DNA from: Nemertoderma westbladi
Taxonomy: Eukaryota > Xenacoelomorpha > Nemertodermatida > Nemertodermatidae
DNA length: 64,000 nucleotides
Reading direction: 5' to 3'
NCBI GenBank assembly: GCA_032718475.1
Contig: JAUCBJ010008736.1
Location: forward strand, 1 to 64,000
Part shown: piece after piece, positions 23,460-33,892 of the stretch
How the letters are laid out: each line of letters begins with the position of its first letter
Position numbering within the stretch: position 1 is the first letter of the stretch
Made by a program: the position numbers and the translations under genes
The notes under the pieces: generated by a model
The model's input: only the letters and a program-made list of their open reading frames with translations
What the model was told of the DNA's origin: nothing
Databases searched by the model: none

Positions 23460-24862
23460 CCCACCCGCCGGTACTGGCCGTGCATGTGCTCTAAGATCTA
23501 GCTGGCTGCACCACCTCGACAAGGTGACCCACATGGTAACCGGCTGTACATGTGCTCTAAGATCTAGCTGGCTGCACCACCTCGACAAGGTGACCCGCAT
23601 GGTAACTGGCTGTGCATGTGCTCTAAGATCTGCTGGCTGCATCACCTCGACAAGGTGACCCGCATGGTAACTGGCTGTGCATGCTCTAAGATCTAGCTGG
23701 CTGCACCACCTCGACAAGGTCTCCAACCCACCTGCACGGTAACTGGCCGTGCAAGTGCTCTAAGATCTAGCTGGCTGCACCACCTCGACAAGGTGACCCG
23801 CATGGTAACTGGCCATTCATGTGCTCTAAGATCTAGCTGGCTGCACCACCTCGACAAGCTCTCCAACCCACCCGCACGGTAACAAGCCATGCATGTGCTC
23901 TAAGATCTAGCTGGCTGCACCACCTCGACAAGGTCTCCAACCCACCTGCACGGTAACCGGCCGCGCATGTGCTCTAAGATCTAGCTGGCTGCACCACCTC
24001 GACAAGGTGACCCGCATGGAAACCAGCCGCACATGTGCTCTAAGATCTAGCAGGCTGCACCACCTCGACAAGGTGACCCGCATGGTAACAGGCCCTGCAT
24101 GTGCTCCAAGATCTAGCTGGCTGCACCGCCTCGAAAAGGTTCCAACCAACCCACACGGTAACCGGCCGCGCATGTGCTCTAAGATCTTGCTGGCCCTGGC
24201 TGCACCACCTCGACAAGGTGACCCGCATGGTAACTGGCTGTGCATGTGCTCTAAGATCTAGCTGGCTGCACCACCTCGACAAGATCTCCAACCCACCCGC
24301 ACGGTAACTGGCCATGCATGTGCTCTAAGATCTAACTGGCTGCACCACCTCGACAAGGTGACCTGCATGGTAACTGGCCGTTCATGTGCTCTAAGATCTA
24401 GCTGGCTGCACCACCTCGACAAGGTCTCCAACCCACCTGCACGGTAACCAGCTGCGCATGTTTTCTAAGATCTATCAGGCCGCACCACCTCGACAAGGTG
24501 ACCCGCATGGTAACTGGCCGTGCATGTGCTCCAAGATCTAGCTGGCTGCACCGCCTCGACAAGATTCTAACCAACCCATACGGTAACCGGCCGCGCATGT
24601 GCTCTAAGATCTTGGTGGCCCTGGCTGCACCACCTCGACAAGGTGACCCGCATGGTAACTGGCTGTGCATGTGCTCTAAGATCTAGCTGGCTGCACCACC
24701 TCGACAAGATCTCCAACCCACCCGCACGGTAACTGGCCATGCATGTGCTCTAAGATCTAGATGGCTGCACCACCTCGACAAGGTTCCAACCCTCCCACAC
24801 GGTAACCGGCCGCGCATGTGCTCTAAGATCTAGCTGGCTGCACCACCTCGACAAGGTGATAA
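23460..24862. repeat. 66-70 bp satellite, about 21 units
   Basis: Units contain GCATGTGCTCTAAGATCTAG, CTGGCTGCACCACCTCGAC and either GGTGACCCGCATGGTAAC (66-bp form) or GGTCTCCAACCCACC..CACGGTAAC (about 70 bp). Where 66-bp units adjoin, the minus strand reads a 22-residue repeat (LSRWCSQLDLRAHA core); the longer units shift that frame. I do not regard it as a gene. Confidence 0.95.
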
Positions 24863-25042
24863 TTTATGTAGAACTACACTCAAGAGTGAAGTCGGCATCC
24901 AATATCGACATGTTAATACGCCAAATAATTACCAATAACTATCAAAAATCTGGTTGCTCCAATACTAGAACTTCAATCAAGGCCCTTTTATGTATATGTA
25001 CACTCAATTACAGATACTCGTCCTGACTGTGAATTTTACAGT

Positions 25043-25253
25043 GGCTGATCTTTGCCAATTAATTTTTTTTTTAATTTTTTTTTCAGAAGTTCTCCATGAC
25101 GTCATAATTTATGGTCGACCATAAATTAATTTATGGTCAACCAAAAAATAATTTTAGCTCGACCAAAAATTAATTTATGGTCGACCAAAAAGGAGAACTT
25201 CTGAAAAAAAAAAATAAAAAACAATAAATTAATTGGCAAAGATCAGCCACCAC
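25043..25253. mobile_element. small foldback element, family E, copy 1
   Basis: Ends are near-perfect inverted repeats: GTGGCTGATCTTTGCCAATT on the left, its complement on the right at about 25230-25252, each followed by an A/T run and AGAAGTTCTCC. The core is made of TGGTCGACCA palindromes and ATAAATTAATTTATGG blocks. Confidence 0.8.
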
Positions 25254-26220
25254 AGAATGTATTGCAAACTCCCAAGCAATATTGTTTCCCTTTGTTTGCA
25301 CAACAACGATTTCCGCATTCATATTATACTTTCCTATTGTACAATAACCACCACCTATAATTATTGCACCCATTTGGCTTCAACTAATACGCAGTGATTA
25401 ATGTGTTTGGCAGTCTATATTGCATTCTCACTGCTTGTTCACTCATCACTCTGACACACTATAATTCAGCTGGTAGCCAATATTACATCCACCGTTGCTA
25501 CTCCCTTACTTATGCGCTTTATTGGTTTTGGAATTAACATTCACAAAAAAAATATATATATTAAATATTTATCCGTGAACCGTGATTTTTTTATACACAT
25601 AAAATGTTTCAACGCTATAGTACTCATTAGACCCTACCAAACAATATTTAGGAGGGTATCGCGCCTACAGCCTTGAGCATTTCTCATAAATCGAGTTGCC
25701 ATGGCTACCGAGTTGTTTTTCTGCAGCTGCCATGTTACAGGATTATTACAGATTAACACAATGGTTACAGGATTTACCCCAAACTTGATTCTCATATCAC
25801 TGTTACTCTGGCAACCGTTGTTACGGGCAGTACCACAATAATCTTCGGTTTACGCCGTAGCAACACCAACTTAACCAATTTATACGACCTCGGTATCAAC
25901 ATATTCCCTCGGTACTGTATATCGTGTATTGAACTTCAATTCGTGTCACAGTTATTATGAGAACCGTTGCTAAGGGAACTTCTGTAGTCTATCATAGTAA
26001 TTCTCAGGCATTCTATGACTATATGGTGATATTGTTTTAACATAGACCCGCTGTATCGTACATAATGTGTTCTTTGAATCTGTTTCCAATCACTGTTCCC
26101 ATGGAAACCATTGCTAGATTGATATATAGATATTCATTGACAGCACATTTGATTTAGGTAATAATTATTTTAATAAGTTAATATATTATTATTTTATGTC
26201 TTCTCTTATGTCTTCTCTTG
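25254..26220. other. no gene seen
   Basis: Mixed-composition DNA with several GTTGCTA/GTTACA words (25690-26130) that recur loosely. No coding frame beyond chance. Confidence 0.5.
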
Positions 26221-26222
26221 AA

Positions 26223-26455
26223 GGCGGGGTAGCTCAGTTGGTTGAGCGCCGGGCCTGCAATCTATTGGTTGTAGGTTCAGCCCCGCCAGGGTCCACTCAG
26301 CCTTTCATCCACTGGGGTCGATAAAATGAGTACCAGTTAAATAACTGGGAGCAAATCTTGGGATAGAAGTAGTGCCCACCCCTACCCTCGGGTAGCAGCT
26401 ATCGAAAGAGGAGCCTTCGGGTCGCCTCCGGCTTCGGCCGACTGTTTGCTTTTGT
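26223..26455 (+). mobile_element. tRNA-derived SINE
   Basis: Begins with a tRNA-like head: GGCGGGG pairs with CCCCGCC about 60 bases on, the A-box region is TAGCTCAGTTGGTTGAGCG, and a B-box-like GGTTCAGCCCC follows. The anticodon stem does not pair and the T stem is lost, so this is not a working tRNA. The body contains CCACTGGGGTCGATAAAATG and AGTACCAGT, resembling a conserved central segment I recall from mollusc and other invertebrate tRNA SINEs (recollection, not a search). Confidence 0.75.
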
Positions 26456-26865
26456 TTTTGATTTTATGTCTAATTTTGTTTGTCTATTTTTAAATTGTCT
26501 AATTTTAAACAATATCACAATAATATGTGAAGGGCAAGAGAATGAATACACTACGTTAAACGAAAGAATATTTGGGACAGGGAGTTTCAGAGCGACTGGC
26601 GCAGTTTGGATGTTGTGAAAACAAACCGAAATGGCCATGAGCACTACGTTCGTATGAAACCACGCAACCTTGATACAAACAGATGTTCCAATTTTACATC
26701 CACTCAGTGTCAATATGATTACAAAATATGGGACGATAAAGAATTCCCAATCTAACGCTTTTCTCTATACCGCTATATCTAATAACAAAACAATAACATT
26801 ACACACAACAAATACAACAAAAATCACCAATAAGATTATTCCCATAAGGTAAAGTAAGCAATATA

Positions 26866-27045
26866 CCTACCCCCACCCCACCCTTCAATCCCCCAGACAC
26901 CCACCCCCAGCCATCCAACCCTAGCCTCCTATCCCCAGCCACCCATACACCCACCCCCAGCCACCCAACCCCAGCCTCCTACCACCAGCCACCCATACAC
27001 CCATCCCTACCTCCCCAATATACCCACTCCAGCCTCCAATCCCCT
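26866..27045 (+). repeat. C-rich imperfect repeat
   Basis: Repeats of CCCCCAGCCACCCA / CCCCAGCCTCCTA, partly organised as a unit of about 60 bp present twice. Strand-asymmetric (C-rich on plus). Confidence 0.8.
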
Positions 27046-27207
27046 TAGTTAAAATACAGGTAGTCTATTTGAAATGAAGTTTTATTAAATAAGCGCATTA
27101 TTAAAGAAAAGTTGATAGTTGAATAATTGTGTATTATTTATATATGCATGTTTAATAAACATGCATATATGAGTCATAAATGCATAAACATTGTTTATGT
27201 CTAAAAT

Positions 27208-27795
27208 TTACTTCCTGAAAATACTGAACTTAGAACGCCTACTACGAATTAGTTCTTGTTTAACTTCCTTTGTAACCACTTCCGTCGACTTATTGACTTG
27301 TTTTGCTTTCACTCTTGTGCAGTCTAAATTTTCGTTTTGTGCCTTCGCTTCATCTAACAGTGATAGCGCCATACATTTGAATTCAGCTGCCGTTTTCGCA
27401 CAATCTCTCACTAGTTCCTTGAATTCCGCATCACTTTCAGTGTTGCTCTGGGTTTTCTTTGACTCATATTTGTTTGGGTATGCACCAGTAGTGCCCTCAT
27501 GACCTCTGCGACTTTCCACACAGTGTACACCTGCAGAATCCCTCGTCACAGGAGCGTCTGAGCGCGCCCCCCTTGGAGTTCTTCTAAAAATATTAAAATC
27601 AAAACAGGGAAAGTAAGACGTCTTCGTCGAATTGTTGGATATGGATTGGCTGTGTTGCAGCGCACTATCTGTACTAACGAGATTTTCATCGACTGCGCGC
27701 ATTTGTTCGCGTTGTACATCTAGCATACCTCCAGCTTCACTGCATAACTGTTGAGACTTAATCATGGAGCCTAACGATTCTTTGCAATCTTTCAT
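27208..27795 (-). CDS. Qbc-SNARE, SNAP-25/SNAP-29-like
   Basis: A 195-residue protein with two SNARE-type heptad helices. The first (residues about 5-52) contains SEAGGMLDVQREQMRAVDEN, which aligns with the SNAP-25 N-terminal motif and puts the zero-layer glutamine at Gln28. The second (about 123-182) contains ALSLLDEAKAQNENLD with Gln153 at the zero layer. The linker has a single Cys in YFPCFDF rather than a palmitoylated cluster, so membrane attachment would differ from SNAP-25. Such proteins give two helices to the four-helix bundle that fuses vesicles with target membranes. The frame is open about 30 codons upstream of the ATG (basic region NDRKESRKLSRRISRS) to an in-frame stop, so the start or an upstream exon is unsettled. 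The C-terminus has an extra basic tail (RRSKFSIFRK). Sequence is divergent; orthology to a named family member is not claimed. Confidence 0.72.
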   Translation of the reverse strand: MKDCKESLGSMIKSQQLCSEAGGMLDVQREQMRAVDENLVSTDSALQHSQSISNNSTKTSYFPCFDFNIFRRTPRGARSDAPVTRDSAGVHCVESRRGHEGTTGAYPNKYESKKTQSNTESDAEFKELVRDCAKTAAEFKCMALSLLDEAKAQNENLDCTRVKAKQVNKSTEVVTKEVKQELIRSRRSKFSIFRK

Positions 27796-27886
27796 TTTCT
27801 GTTGTCTACTACGGCTTATCCTGCGCGATAACTTCCTACTTTCTTTCCGATCGTTGTGAGCGTTCCGTGGACCTCCTTCATCAACA

Positions 27887-28210
27887 CTTTAACAGGTAGA
27901 ACATCAGTCATTAAACCGACAAAAAATCACAGTGATCAATCAATAATCAATAATCGGGTTTCAAAATCTGTAAAATTCAAATAGTCTCTACGTCATGGCC
28001 TCTCACAAAAAACAAAATATTACAGTGGGGAGGTTTAGCGAAAACCTTTTTTCAAAGGTGACAAAAGTTTTTTTGTTAGTAAATATGGTAAAAAATCCCA
28101 TGCACCAGAAAATATATTTAGTGGGACATGCATAAGACAAGCCAAACACAAGATAGAGTATGGTAGAATATGGATCGAAAGAGTAATGTTATAATTGAAT
28201 ACTGCGACAC
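27887..28210. other. 5' flank of the SNARE gene
   Basis: AT-rich, no second frame. CCTGTTAAAG on the minus strand at about 27897-27887 could be a 3' splice site, but an in-frame TAA directly before it also fits a plain 5' leader. Confidence 0.35.
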
Positions 28211-28214
28211 ACAC

Positions 28215-29008
28215 CCTGCTGAATGGCAAACCAGGGTGCGGTATTTGACCCTATAGCTGACTCTGCAAAAAAATACCGCCAACTCCCTCTATGGGTGGCA
28301 TTGGTAATTGGCAATGCTGAGGTACCGCCAGTAGGGGCCAAGGGAATAACCGGACGCAATTGGGCTCGCAGGCGTCAGTTATGTCCAGACTGGCTGTTTG
28401 TCTTACCCCCTACTGGAGAGAGACTGACAGAGGATAGCAATTCTTTGAGTCCCTTTCCTGATTACTTTCTGGATAAACCCTGGGTCAACAGGGTGGCCAG
28501 ATTGTGATGGGGAGAGGGATTCTGGAGTTGGAGGCTACTCTCATGTTCCACCCCGACCAACAAAGCCATTGGTGAACTTGAGGCAAGTCACTAGACTAGC
28601 CTCAGTAAACACCCTAACACTCGGGTCCCCAATGCGACAAGGTGAGCTGACTGCCATGACAAACAAGCTTTGCCTTAGCGCAGTGAGTGTTCAAGAGCAC
28701 CGCATGCAGATTGGTGAGACTGATGAGGTCCTAACTAATGACACGAGGACGGTTGTCGTCTCCCCTCCCCTCAGCAGATGATAATGGTAATGGTGGAATT
28801 GGTTTATTGATGAATCCAACTGCACATGCTGCATTGGACGAAATAGATCTTATATCCTACCGCATCACCCGCTGCCATTTCTCTTGTTCTGGAAGACTAG
28901 CAAAGAAGTTTCCTAAGGTGGTTCTGATTGTATGCCAACAATTATTGCCCCGGTAGAAGAGGTGGACAATTTCTAGGACGATCCACAAGCAGACACTGAT
29001 GGAGATGA
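28215..29008 (+). mobile_element. LINE-A 5' fragment (leader and endonuclease start)
   Basis: Matches the first part of the copy at 6924-10335: the leader with GGCAAACCAGGG, then the frame VNLRQVTRLASVN, MRQGELTAM, VSVQEHRM and GNGGIGLLMNPTAHAALDE. It ends in the endonuclease region near 29008, before GDFNA, where unrelated AT-rich sequence begins. A 3' loss is unusual for LINEs and implies later deletion or recombination. Confidence 0.85.
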
Positions 29009-29142
29009 TTGAAGCTGGTAAAGCAAAAGCATGGATAGCTATATCAAAAATGGATACCATTTTAAAATTTTATTTAAAATTTTAATTTTATAAATATTAT
29101 TTTAATTATTTTAAAATTTTGGCTGTGATATTTATTGTCGAT

Positions 29143-29471
29143 TTATTGGTTGATAATTTTCCTGTAAGACGTCGTCGCCATGGTATCTCTCCGATGTGAA
29201 GCTACTGCGGATTTAATAGCTTCTTCTACAATTGTTTCTACATCAATTTCTACCAATGAATCTTCTTTATCTTCCCCCTCTGTATCTATCTTATCATCGG
29301 ATTCTCTAACCGTCGTACCATCACTGCACACACAACTCCGCGCTGATCGGAACAACCCGTGAACTCTATTAGCAATCCGGGGTCCCAATGGTCGTATGAA
29401 AGGGTTACTCCCTTCCTGTTCACGCTTATCGGTAGTGAAGGATAAACCCTCTCCAAAACTTGAATACCCAT
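29143..29471 (-). pseudogene. Element C orphan protein, C-terminal part
   Basis: The frame 29143-29388 carries GPRIANRVHGLFRSARSCV, an acidic stretch, and YRKIINQ before the stop, homologous to the protein at 3165-3563. An overlapping frame to 29471 shows DPGLLIEFTG, matching EPGLLIEFTG of copy 1. The N-terminal part is displaced to 30446-30868, so the gene is split. Function unknown. Confidence 0.4.
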
Positions 29472-29739
29472 TTTAATTTTTGTTAAAGTAATTTTTGAAA
29501 ATTTCGAACTTGTTAGCTCGAAATTAAATATAATATATTTTCTAGTACAAGTGTTTTACTGTTAATGTTGATATACAGTATGTATAAATATAATGTATTG
29601 ATGTTAATATAAATATATGTTCTAGAATATGTTGGCAATTCAGAACAACAACAACAACAGTTTTTCTAAACAAATATATGTTGCTCTAGAATATTTTAAT
29701 AACGTTATAAAATTATTATCATGCGATTTTAATTAATCC

Positions 29740-30370
29740 AAACTAATTTTGGGAACAGTTCCGTATGCAGTCGCATTTTAAAACATAAATCATTGTTACC
29801 AGGGCAACAATGTAGAGTTCTAGAACAAAATATAATTATTATACACTATTCTACAACATAAAATAAAATAAAAATTATAATGTTCTAGAACATATAGCTA
29901 GTCATTTTTCATATTTAAAATGGCTAGTAATTAAACAAAACTAAATTTTTGTAACAGAAATCATTGTTACCATGCAAAAAATGTAACGGCTATACACCAT
30001 GTCCCAGAATATAGTGTCGTAATTCAGTGACACGCCCCCCCCCCCTAATTTTTCTACAAATCGTGATGAGATTGCATGAAATTTGAAACAGAGATAGTTT
30101 CACCTCCCGACCACTGACTGGGTGAGCCAGAATTTTTATTTTTGCTTTCAATCTTTAGCTACAAGCGTTTAAAAAAAGTGTCTCCAGCGATATTACACCA
30201 GTTACACCGCAGTTATTCTTCTACCTTATAGCTGTTAGTTGGTACCAATGGAAAGCTGGCCATGCAAGGATTCCAAATATGTAACACAATTTGAATTTCG
30301 TTGAAAAATAGCTGCATACGGATCTCTAGCCAATCAAATGCGACTGCATACGGAACTCTAGCCCTAATTT
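29740..30370. mobile_element. MITE-B, copy 1, with nested FB-D arm
   Basis: Inverted ends share AGTTCCGTATGCAGTCGCAT (left at 29757, right complement at about 30337-30356) with AAATTAG / CTAATTT just outside. The left body (CATTGTTACC, GTTCTAGAACAAAATATAA) matches the MITE at 50264-50800. An FB-D arm (29996-30305) occupies the centre. The nested order MITE-B then FB-D is inferred. Confidence 0.7.
29996..30305 (-). mobile_element. FB-D arm nested in MITE-B
   Basis: Shows the family's ordered landmarks in the same order as 15101-15577: CCCAGAATATAGTGTC, a TGTC..GACA hairpin, a C-run, TAATTTTTCTACAAATC, GAAATTTGAAACA, AAGCGTTTAAAAAAAGTGTC, GGATTCCAAATATGTAACA and GAATTTCGTTGA. Confidence 0.72.
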
Positions 30371-30445
30371 TTATGGTTACTAGTGATCTTTATGATAAAC
30401 TAGCAGGTATAAATTATTTGGAGGGAGTTTATCAATAATTCTCGA

Positions 30446-30868
30446 CTATACCTGTTGAGCTCCGATGCGTTGATCTTCTGCTTGGGCAGTACCCAATAGA
30501 TCTCTATTATCACGATGGCCACGGGCACTACTACGCTCGTCTCCAGTGTACCAATAGCCACGGGCACCAACCCACTCGCCTACAAAATCACGATGCCTAC
30601 GGGCACTACCGGAACTACGGTCGTCTCCAGTAGTGTCCCAATAGCTACGATGCCCACGGCCACTACTACGCTCGTCTCCAGTAGTGTCCCAATAGCCACG
30701 GGTACCAGCCCTCTCGTCTACAAATTCATGATGCCCACGGGCTCTACTACGCTCGTCTCCAATGCCACGATACCCACGGCCACCACTACGGTCGTCTCCA
30801 ATGCCACGAGACCCATGATGGGCACGCCCTCCTTTCTTGGGATTCTTGATGATACAGTTTACTTCCAT
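30446..30868 (-). CDS. Element C N-terminal frame, RG/D repeats
   Basis: A 140-codon frame starting at the ATG next to the conserved element C leader. It is a run of imperfect repeats of about 20 residues rich in Arg, Gly, Asp and Ser (GDERSSGRGH, GDDRSSGSARRH, GDERSSARGH). The composition resembles RNA-binding RGG-type disorder. Copy 1 has a shorter Arg/Ser/Gly-rich segment here. It probably once continued into 29471-29143. No enzymatic domain. Confidence 0.35.
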   Translation of the reverse strand: MEVNCIIKNPKKGGRAHHGSRGIGDDRSGGRGYRGIGDERSRARGHHEFVDERAGTRGYWDTTGDERSSGRGHRSYWDTTGDDRSSGSARRHRDFVGEWVGARGYWYTGDERSSARGHRDNRDLLGTAQAEDQRIGAQQV

Positions 30869-31100
30869 GCTGTTTTCTGACTACAGTACAGATAATTAAT
30901 TTAGGTGACATTAAAATAGTGAAAGGGATAAATTAGTGTGCGTAGCATATAAATTATGTTCTAACTTATTAAATATCTTTGCATCTTCTTTCGATTATTG
31001 TTACTTTTTTATATCTTTTTTCAAGTATGAAGGGTACCGGTACGTACAGTAGGTTACCTCACAAATTATTCTACTCTAAATACTGGTAATCACAATGTAG

Positions 31101-32069
31101 CTACTATTACTACTATGATCGGCATGCTGCATTGCAGCTGCATTTTTAAGAATGCTGTGCCGGCTTGTCGACAAAATTGCGCCGCCACAACTCCCTATCA
31201 CCCATGACATTTGCTAGATCATCCGCATCCTCAAGGCCAGTGTCCTTTAAGATGCGTCTCAAGAAAGTCATGGGGTGTCCACCATGCTTATTCACTCCAT
31301 GAGGCTGCCAAAGTATAAGATTATGCACTGGCTGGTCCTCACGGCGAAAGCAATGTCCTGCAAAGTGGAGGCGATTTTGTTCTAGTGTCAAGCTTGGGGG
31401 AACCAATGAGACACCTCCAATGTTATATAGTTATATAGTGTCTGGTTGGAGATGTGTGCATTGTACTTGACACAATGAACCCGGCGTAGCATTCTTGTGA
31501 ATGTGCCATCCAGAGATTTGGTGTCCTCAGCAGTTAGAGCCCAGCATGGACTCCCATAGAGGAGTACTGGAACTACTGCTGCTCTAAATAATCGGACCTT
31601 AAGTTTCCGATTAATTCTCGGTGACTTCCAAGTCCTGGAAAGCCTATTCAAGGCTGCCCATGCCTTTCCCTTACGTATTCGAAGGTCCTCACCTGACTTC
31701 CGGATCCATGATCCCAGGTAACAGAAGTCGTCCACATGCTCAAGCATACCATCATTTGAGCTTATGCTCATCCGATCAGAGACTTGCTGAGGACTTTCAA
31801 AGTTAACTGTCAAAATTTTGGTCTTTCTGGAGTTAATAAAAAGACCAACACTAGAAGCAGCATGTTCTAATGTGCTGAGGAGCAGTTGGGCTCCCTCTAG
31901 TGATTCTGAGAGTACTCCTAAGTCATCAGCAAAGTCTAGATCAGTTAGGTACTTGGCTGGATTTCCGCGACTTCTGGAGCCAGTAGGTGGAGTTATCATC
32001 ACCCCATCATCATTATGATGATCTAAGGACATGCGTAGAACATAGTCAACCACAATTATGAACAAGAAC
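31101..32069 (-). mobile_element. LINE-A 3' half, 5' truncated, in element C
   Basis: Begins with the inverted (TAG)n tail at 31101 and runs to 32069, where homology stops inside the RT just after VLRMSLDHH. It holds FADDLGVLSE and the whole C-terminal region (FRREDQPVHN). A probable 8-bp target duplication with one mismatch flanks it (AATGTAGC at 31093, ATTGTAGC at 32070). One long frame (31388-32104) survives. 5' truncation is the normal outcome of target-primed reverse transcription. Confidence 0.88.
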
Positions 32070-32202
32070 ATTGTAGCGAGCGTTGTAATGCAAGATGTAA
32101 CCATGGCAGCTAATGTAATGGTACGTACGGTAGGTAGCCAGTGATTTTGAAATATTTAACTGGCCAGAATACATTCTAAAATACACCACAACCCTTACTT
32201 AA

Positions 32203-33004
32203 TACAACAACCACTTTTAGGGGGTCGGAGACCCCCCCTAATTTTTTTCAAATTTCAATCATATGCTACGAAATTTGGTATGATGGTATTTCGACAACTT
32301 TTCTTACTGCTGGCCTGACCGGATTTTTTATTTACGAGCTATTTCGATACAACAGGCCGTTAAAAACGCCTTTTTTTAAATCAATGTTTAACCATTTCTG
32401 TCGGCTTTATTTGTAATCTCTTGAATGTAACCTAGATATTGTGAGAACGGCCTTCATCTGCAGATTCCAAATCTGAAAAACCGTTTAAAATTTCATCAAA
32501 AAATGCCAAAGATATTATCAAAATAATAAGGTGTAAATTTTGAGACGTAAATCGCTATAATTATAATGTTTTATATACTCGTAATTCTAGAATATTAATT
32601 AGTAAAGAAACAAGATGGAAAGTTTTAAGGTTCAACTAAATAATAGTTAATATTCTAAAATAAAGACAAAAAACACTCGAATTATAGCGATTTACTTCTC
32701 AAAATTTACACCTTAGTGTTTTGTTTATATCTTTGGCATTTTTTGATGAAATTTAAACGGTTTTTCAGATTCAGAATCTGCAGATGAAGGCGGTTCTCAT
32801 AATATCTATATTACATTCAAAAGATTAAAAATAAAGCCAACAGAGATGGACAAATATAGCATTTTTAAATGTTGTATCGTAATAGCTCATAAATTCAAAA
32901 ATCCGCCCAGACCAGCAGTAAGAAAATTTGTCGAACTATCATCAGGCCAAATTTCGCAGCATATGATTTAGGTGGTCTCCGACCACCTAAAAATGGTTGT
33001 TGCA
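32203..33004. mobile_element. complete palindromic foldback element (FB-D related)
   Basis: Two arms of about 360 and 325 bp in inverted orientation around a 117-bp loop. Outer ends: ACAACAACCACTTTTAGG on the left, CCTAAAAATGGTTGTTGC on the right. TTAA lies immediately outside each end (32199-32202, 33005-33008). Inner arm ends: AAATCGCTATAATT and AATTATAGCGATTT. Landmark order (C-run, TAATTTTTT, CATATG, GAAATTTGG, CCGGATTTTT, TTAAAAACGCC, GGCCTTCAT, GATTCCAAAT) parallels the FB-D arms at 10464, 15101 and 29996. No coding frame. Confidence 0.88.
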
Positions 33005-33009
33005 TTAAG

Positions 33010-33290
33010 GGAGATGGTGTAGATTTATTTGCTTGCTAATCTTGAGATATTTTACACAGACTAATTATTTATAAAAATTGGTTAGTTACAAAGCCTAAAG
33101 TTTACACTATACTAGTAAACGTTCTCGAATATATAAACTGTAATCTCCACTGTGTATCGCATTATTCGTGACTTATAGTAGTTGCGTTGACAATTTTATA
33201 CTATTGAATATTATAATATCAATTTTTTTAATTGAATAAATAATTATTTGTTCTAAATTATCCCATAATTACGTCGCCCAAAAATTTATA
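33010..33290. other. AT-rich spacer, no gene
   Basis: Nothing recognised between the palindromic foldback element and the family E remnant. Confidence 0.6.
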
Positions 33291-33291
33291 A

Positions 33292-33452
33292 ATTAATTTA
33301 TAGTCGACTATAAATTAATTTATGGTCGACTATAAATTAATTTATGGTCGACTATAAATTAATTTATGGTCGACCATAAATTATGACGTCATGGAGGACA
33401 TCTGAAAAAAAGTAAAAAAAAATTAATTAATTGGCAAAGATCAGCCACCGTA
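33292..33452. mobile_element. foldback family E, copy 2 (one end)
   Basis: The right end (AATTGGCAAAGATCAGCCAC) and adjacent GACGTCATGGAGGAC match the element at 25043-25253. The core is an array of about four ATAAATTAATTTATGGTCGA units. The left terminus is missing. Confidence 0.75.
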
Positions 33453-33890
33453 CATAATTACTTGCATGAACATTTGCTTCAACTGATTTCATGTACAATC
33501 TCTTATTTTATTTTAATTTAATTTAATTGTGGGGTGGAGGGTGGGGGGGGGGGGGGGGGGGGCAGATTAGTCTAGGACGCCGGTAGCAAAGCAATGACAT
33601 GAAATTTAGGAAGGGTGTACATTGTACAGTACAGTATTAAGAATAGATACAGTACAGTAGGGTGTACAGTAGGCCTACAGTAGTAAGAAATAGATACTGG
33701 GTAACCAAAACGATGAGATAAGTGTTGTAACGTTGACTACATCTGTATATCCGAGCACTATCTCGCCACTTTAAAGTAAGGGTCTCCGAAAATATGGCGA
33801 AGTCTTGTAAGCGGATCCATTCCGTTATACACTTCCTACCAATAAATGGGGGTGAACTTATTTATCAATCAGTTAAGGTATGCAGCAAAT
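33453..33890. other. poly-G spacer, no gene
   Basis: Contains a G-run of more than 20 at about 33541-33562 and repeated GTACAGTA words. No coding frame. Confidence 0.5.
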
Positions 33891-33892
33891 AA

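Larger units (their letters stand above)
29125..31100 (-). mobile_element. Element C, copy 2 (interrupted)
   Basis: Paralogue of 3132-5090. The 3' end (GTCGATTTATTGGTTGATAA) and coding tail lie at 29125-29470; the 5' coding part and leader lie at 30446-30925; the far 5' piece (CTAAATACTGGTAATCAC) ends at about 31098, where LINE-A inserted. A MITE-B element with an FB-D arm inside lies between the two halves. Confidence 0.6.

Noticed and set aside
23349-24686. Repeat-protein-like frames on both strands
   Set aside because: Explained by satellite units near 66 bp; 70-bp units break the frame.
26223-26295. Functional tRNA gene
   Set aside because: The acceptor stem pairs, but the anticodon stem and T arm do not; a SINE body follows.
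29180-29362. Plus-strand Ser-rich frame
   Set aside because: Antisense of the element C coding tail, whose minus-strand frame is shared with copy 1.
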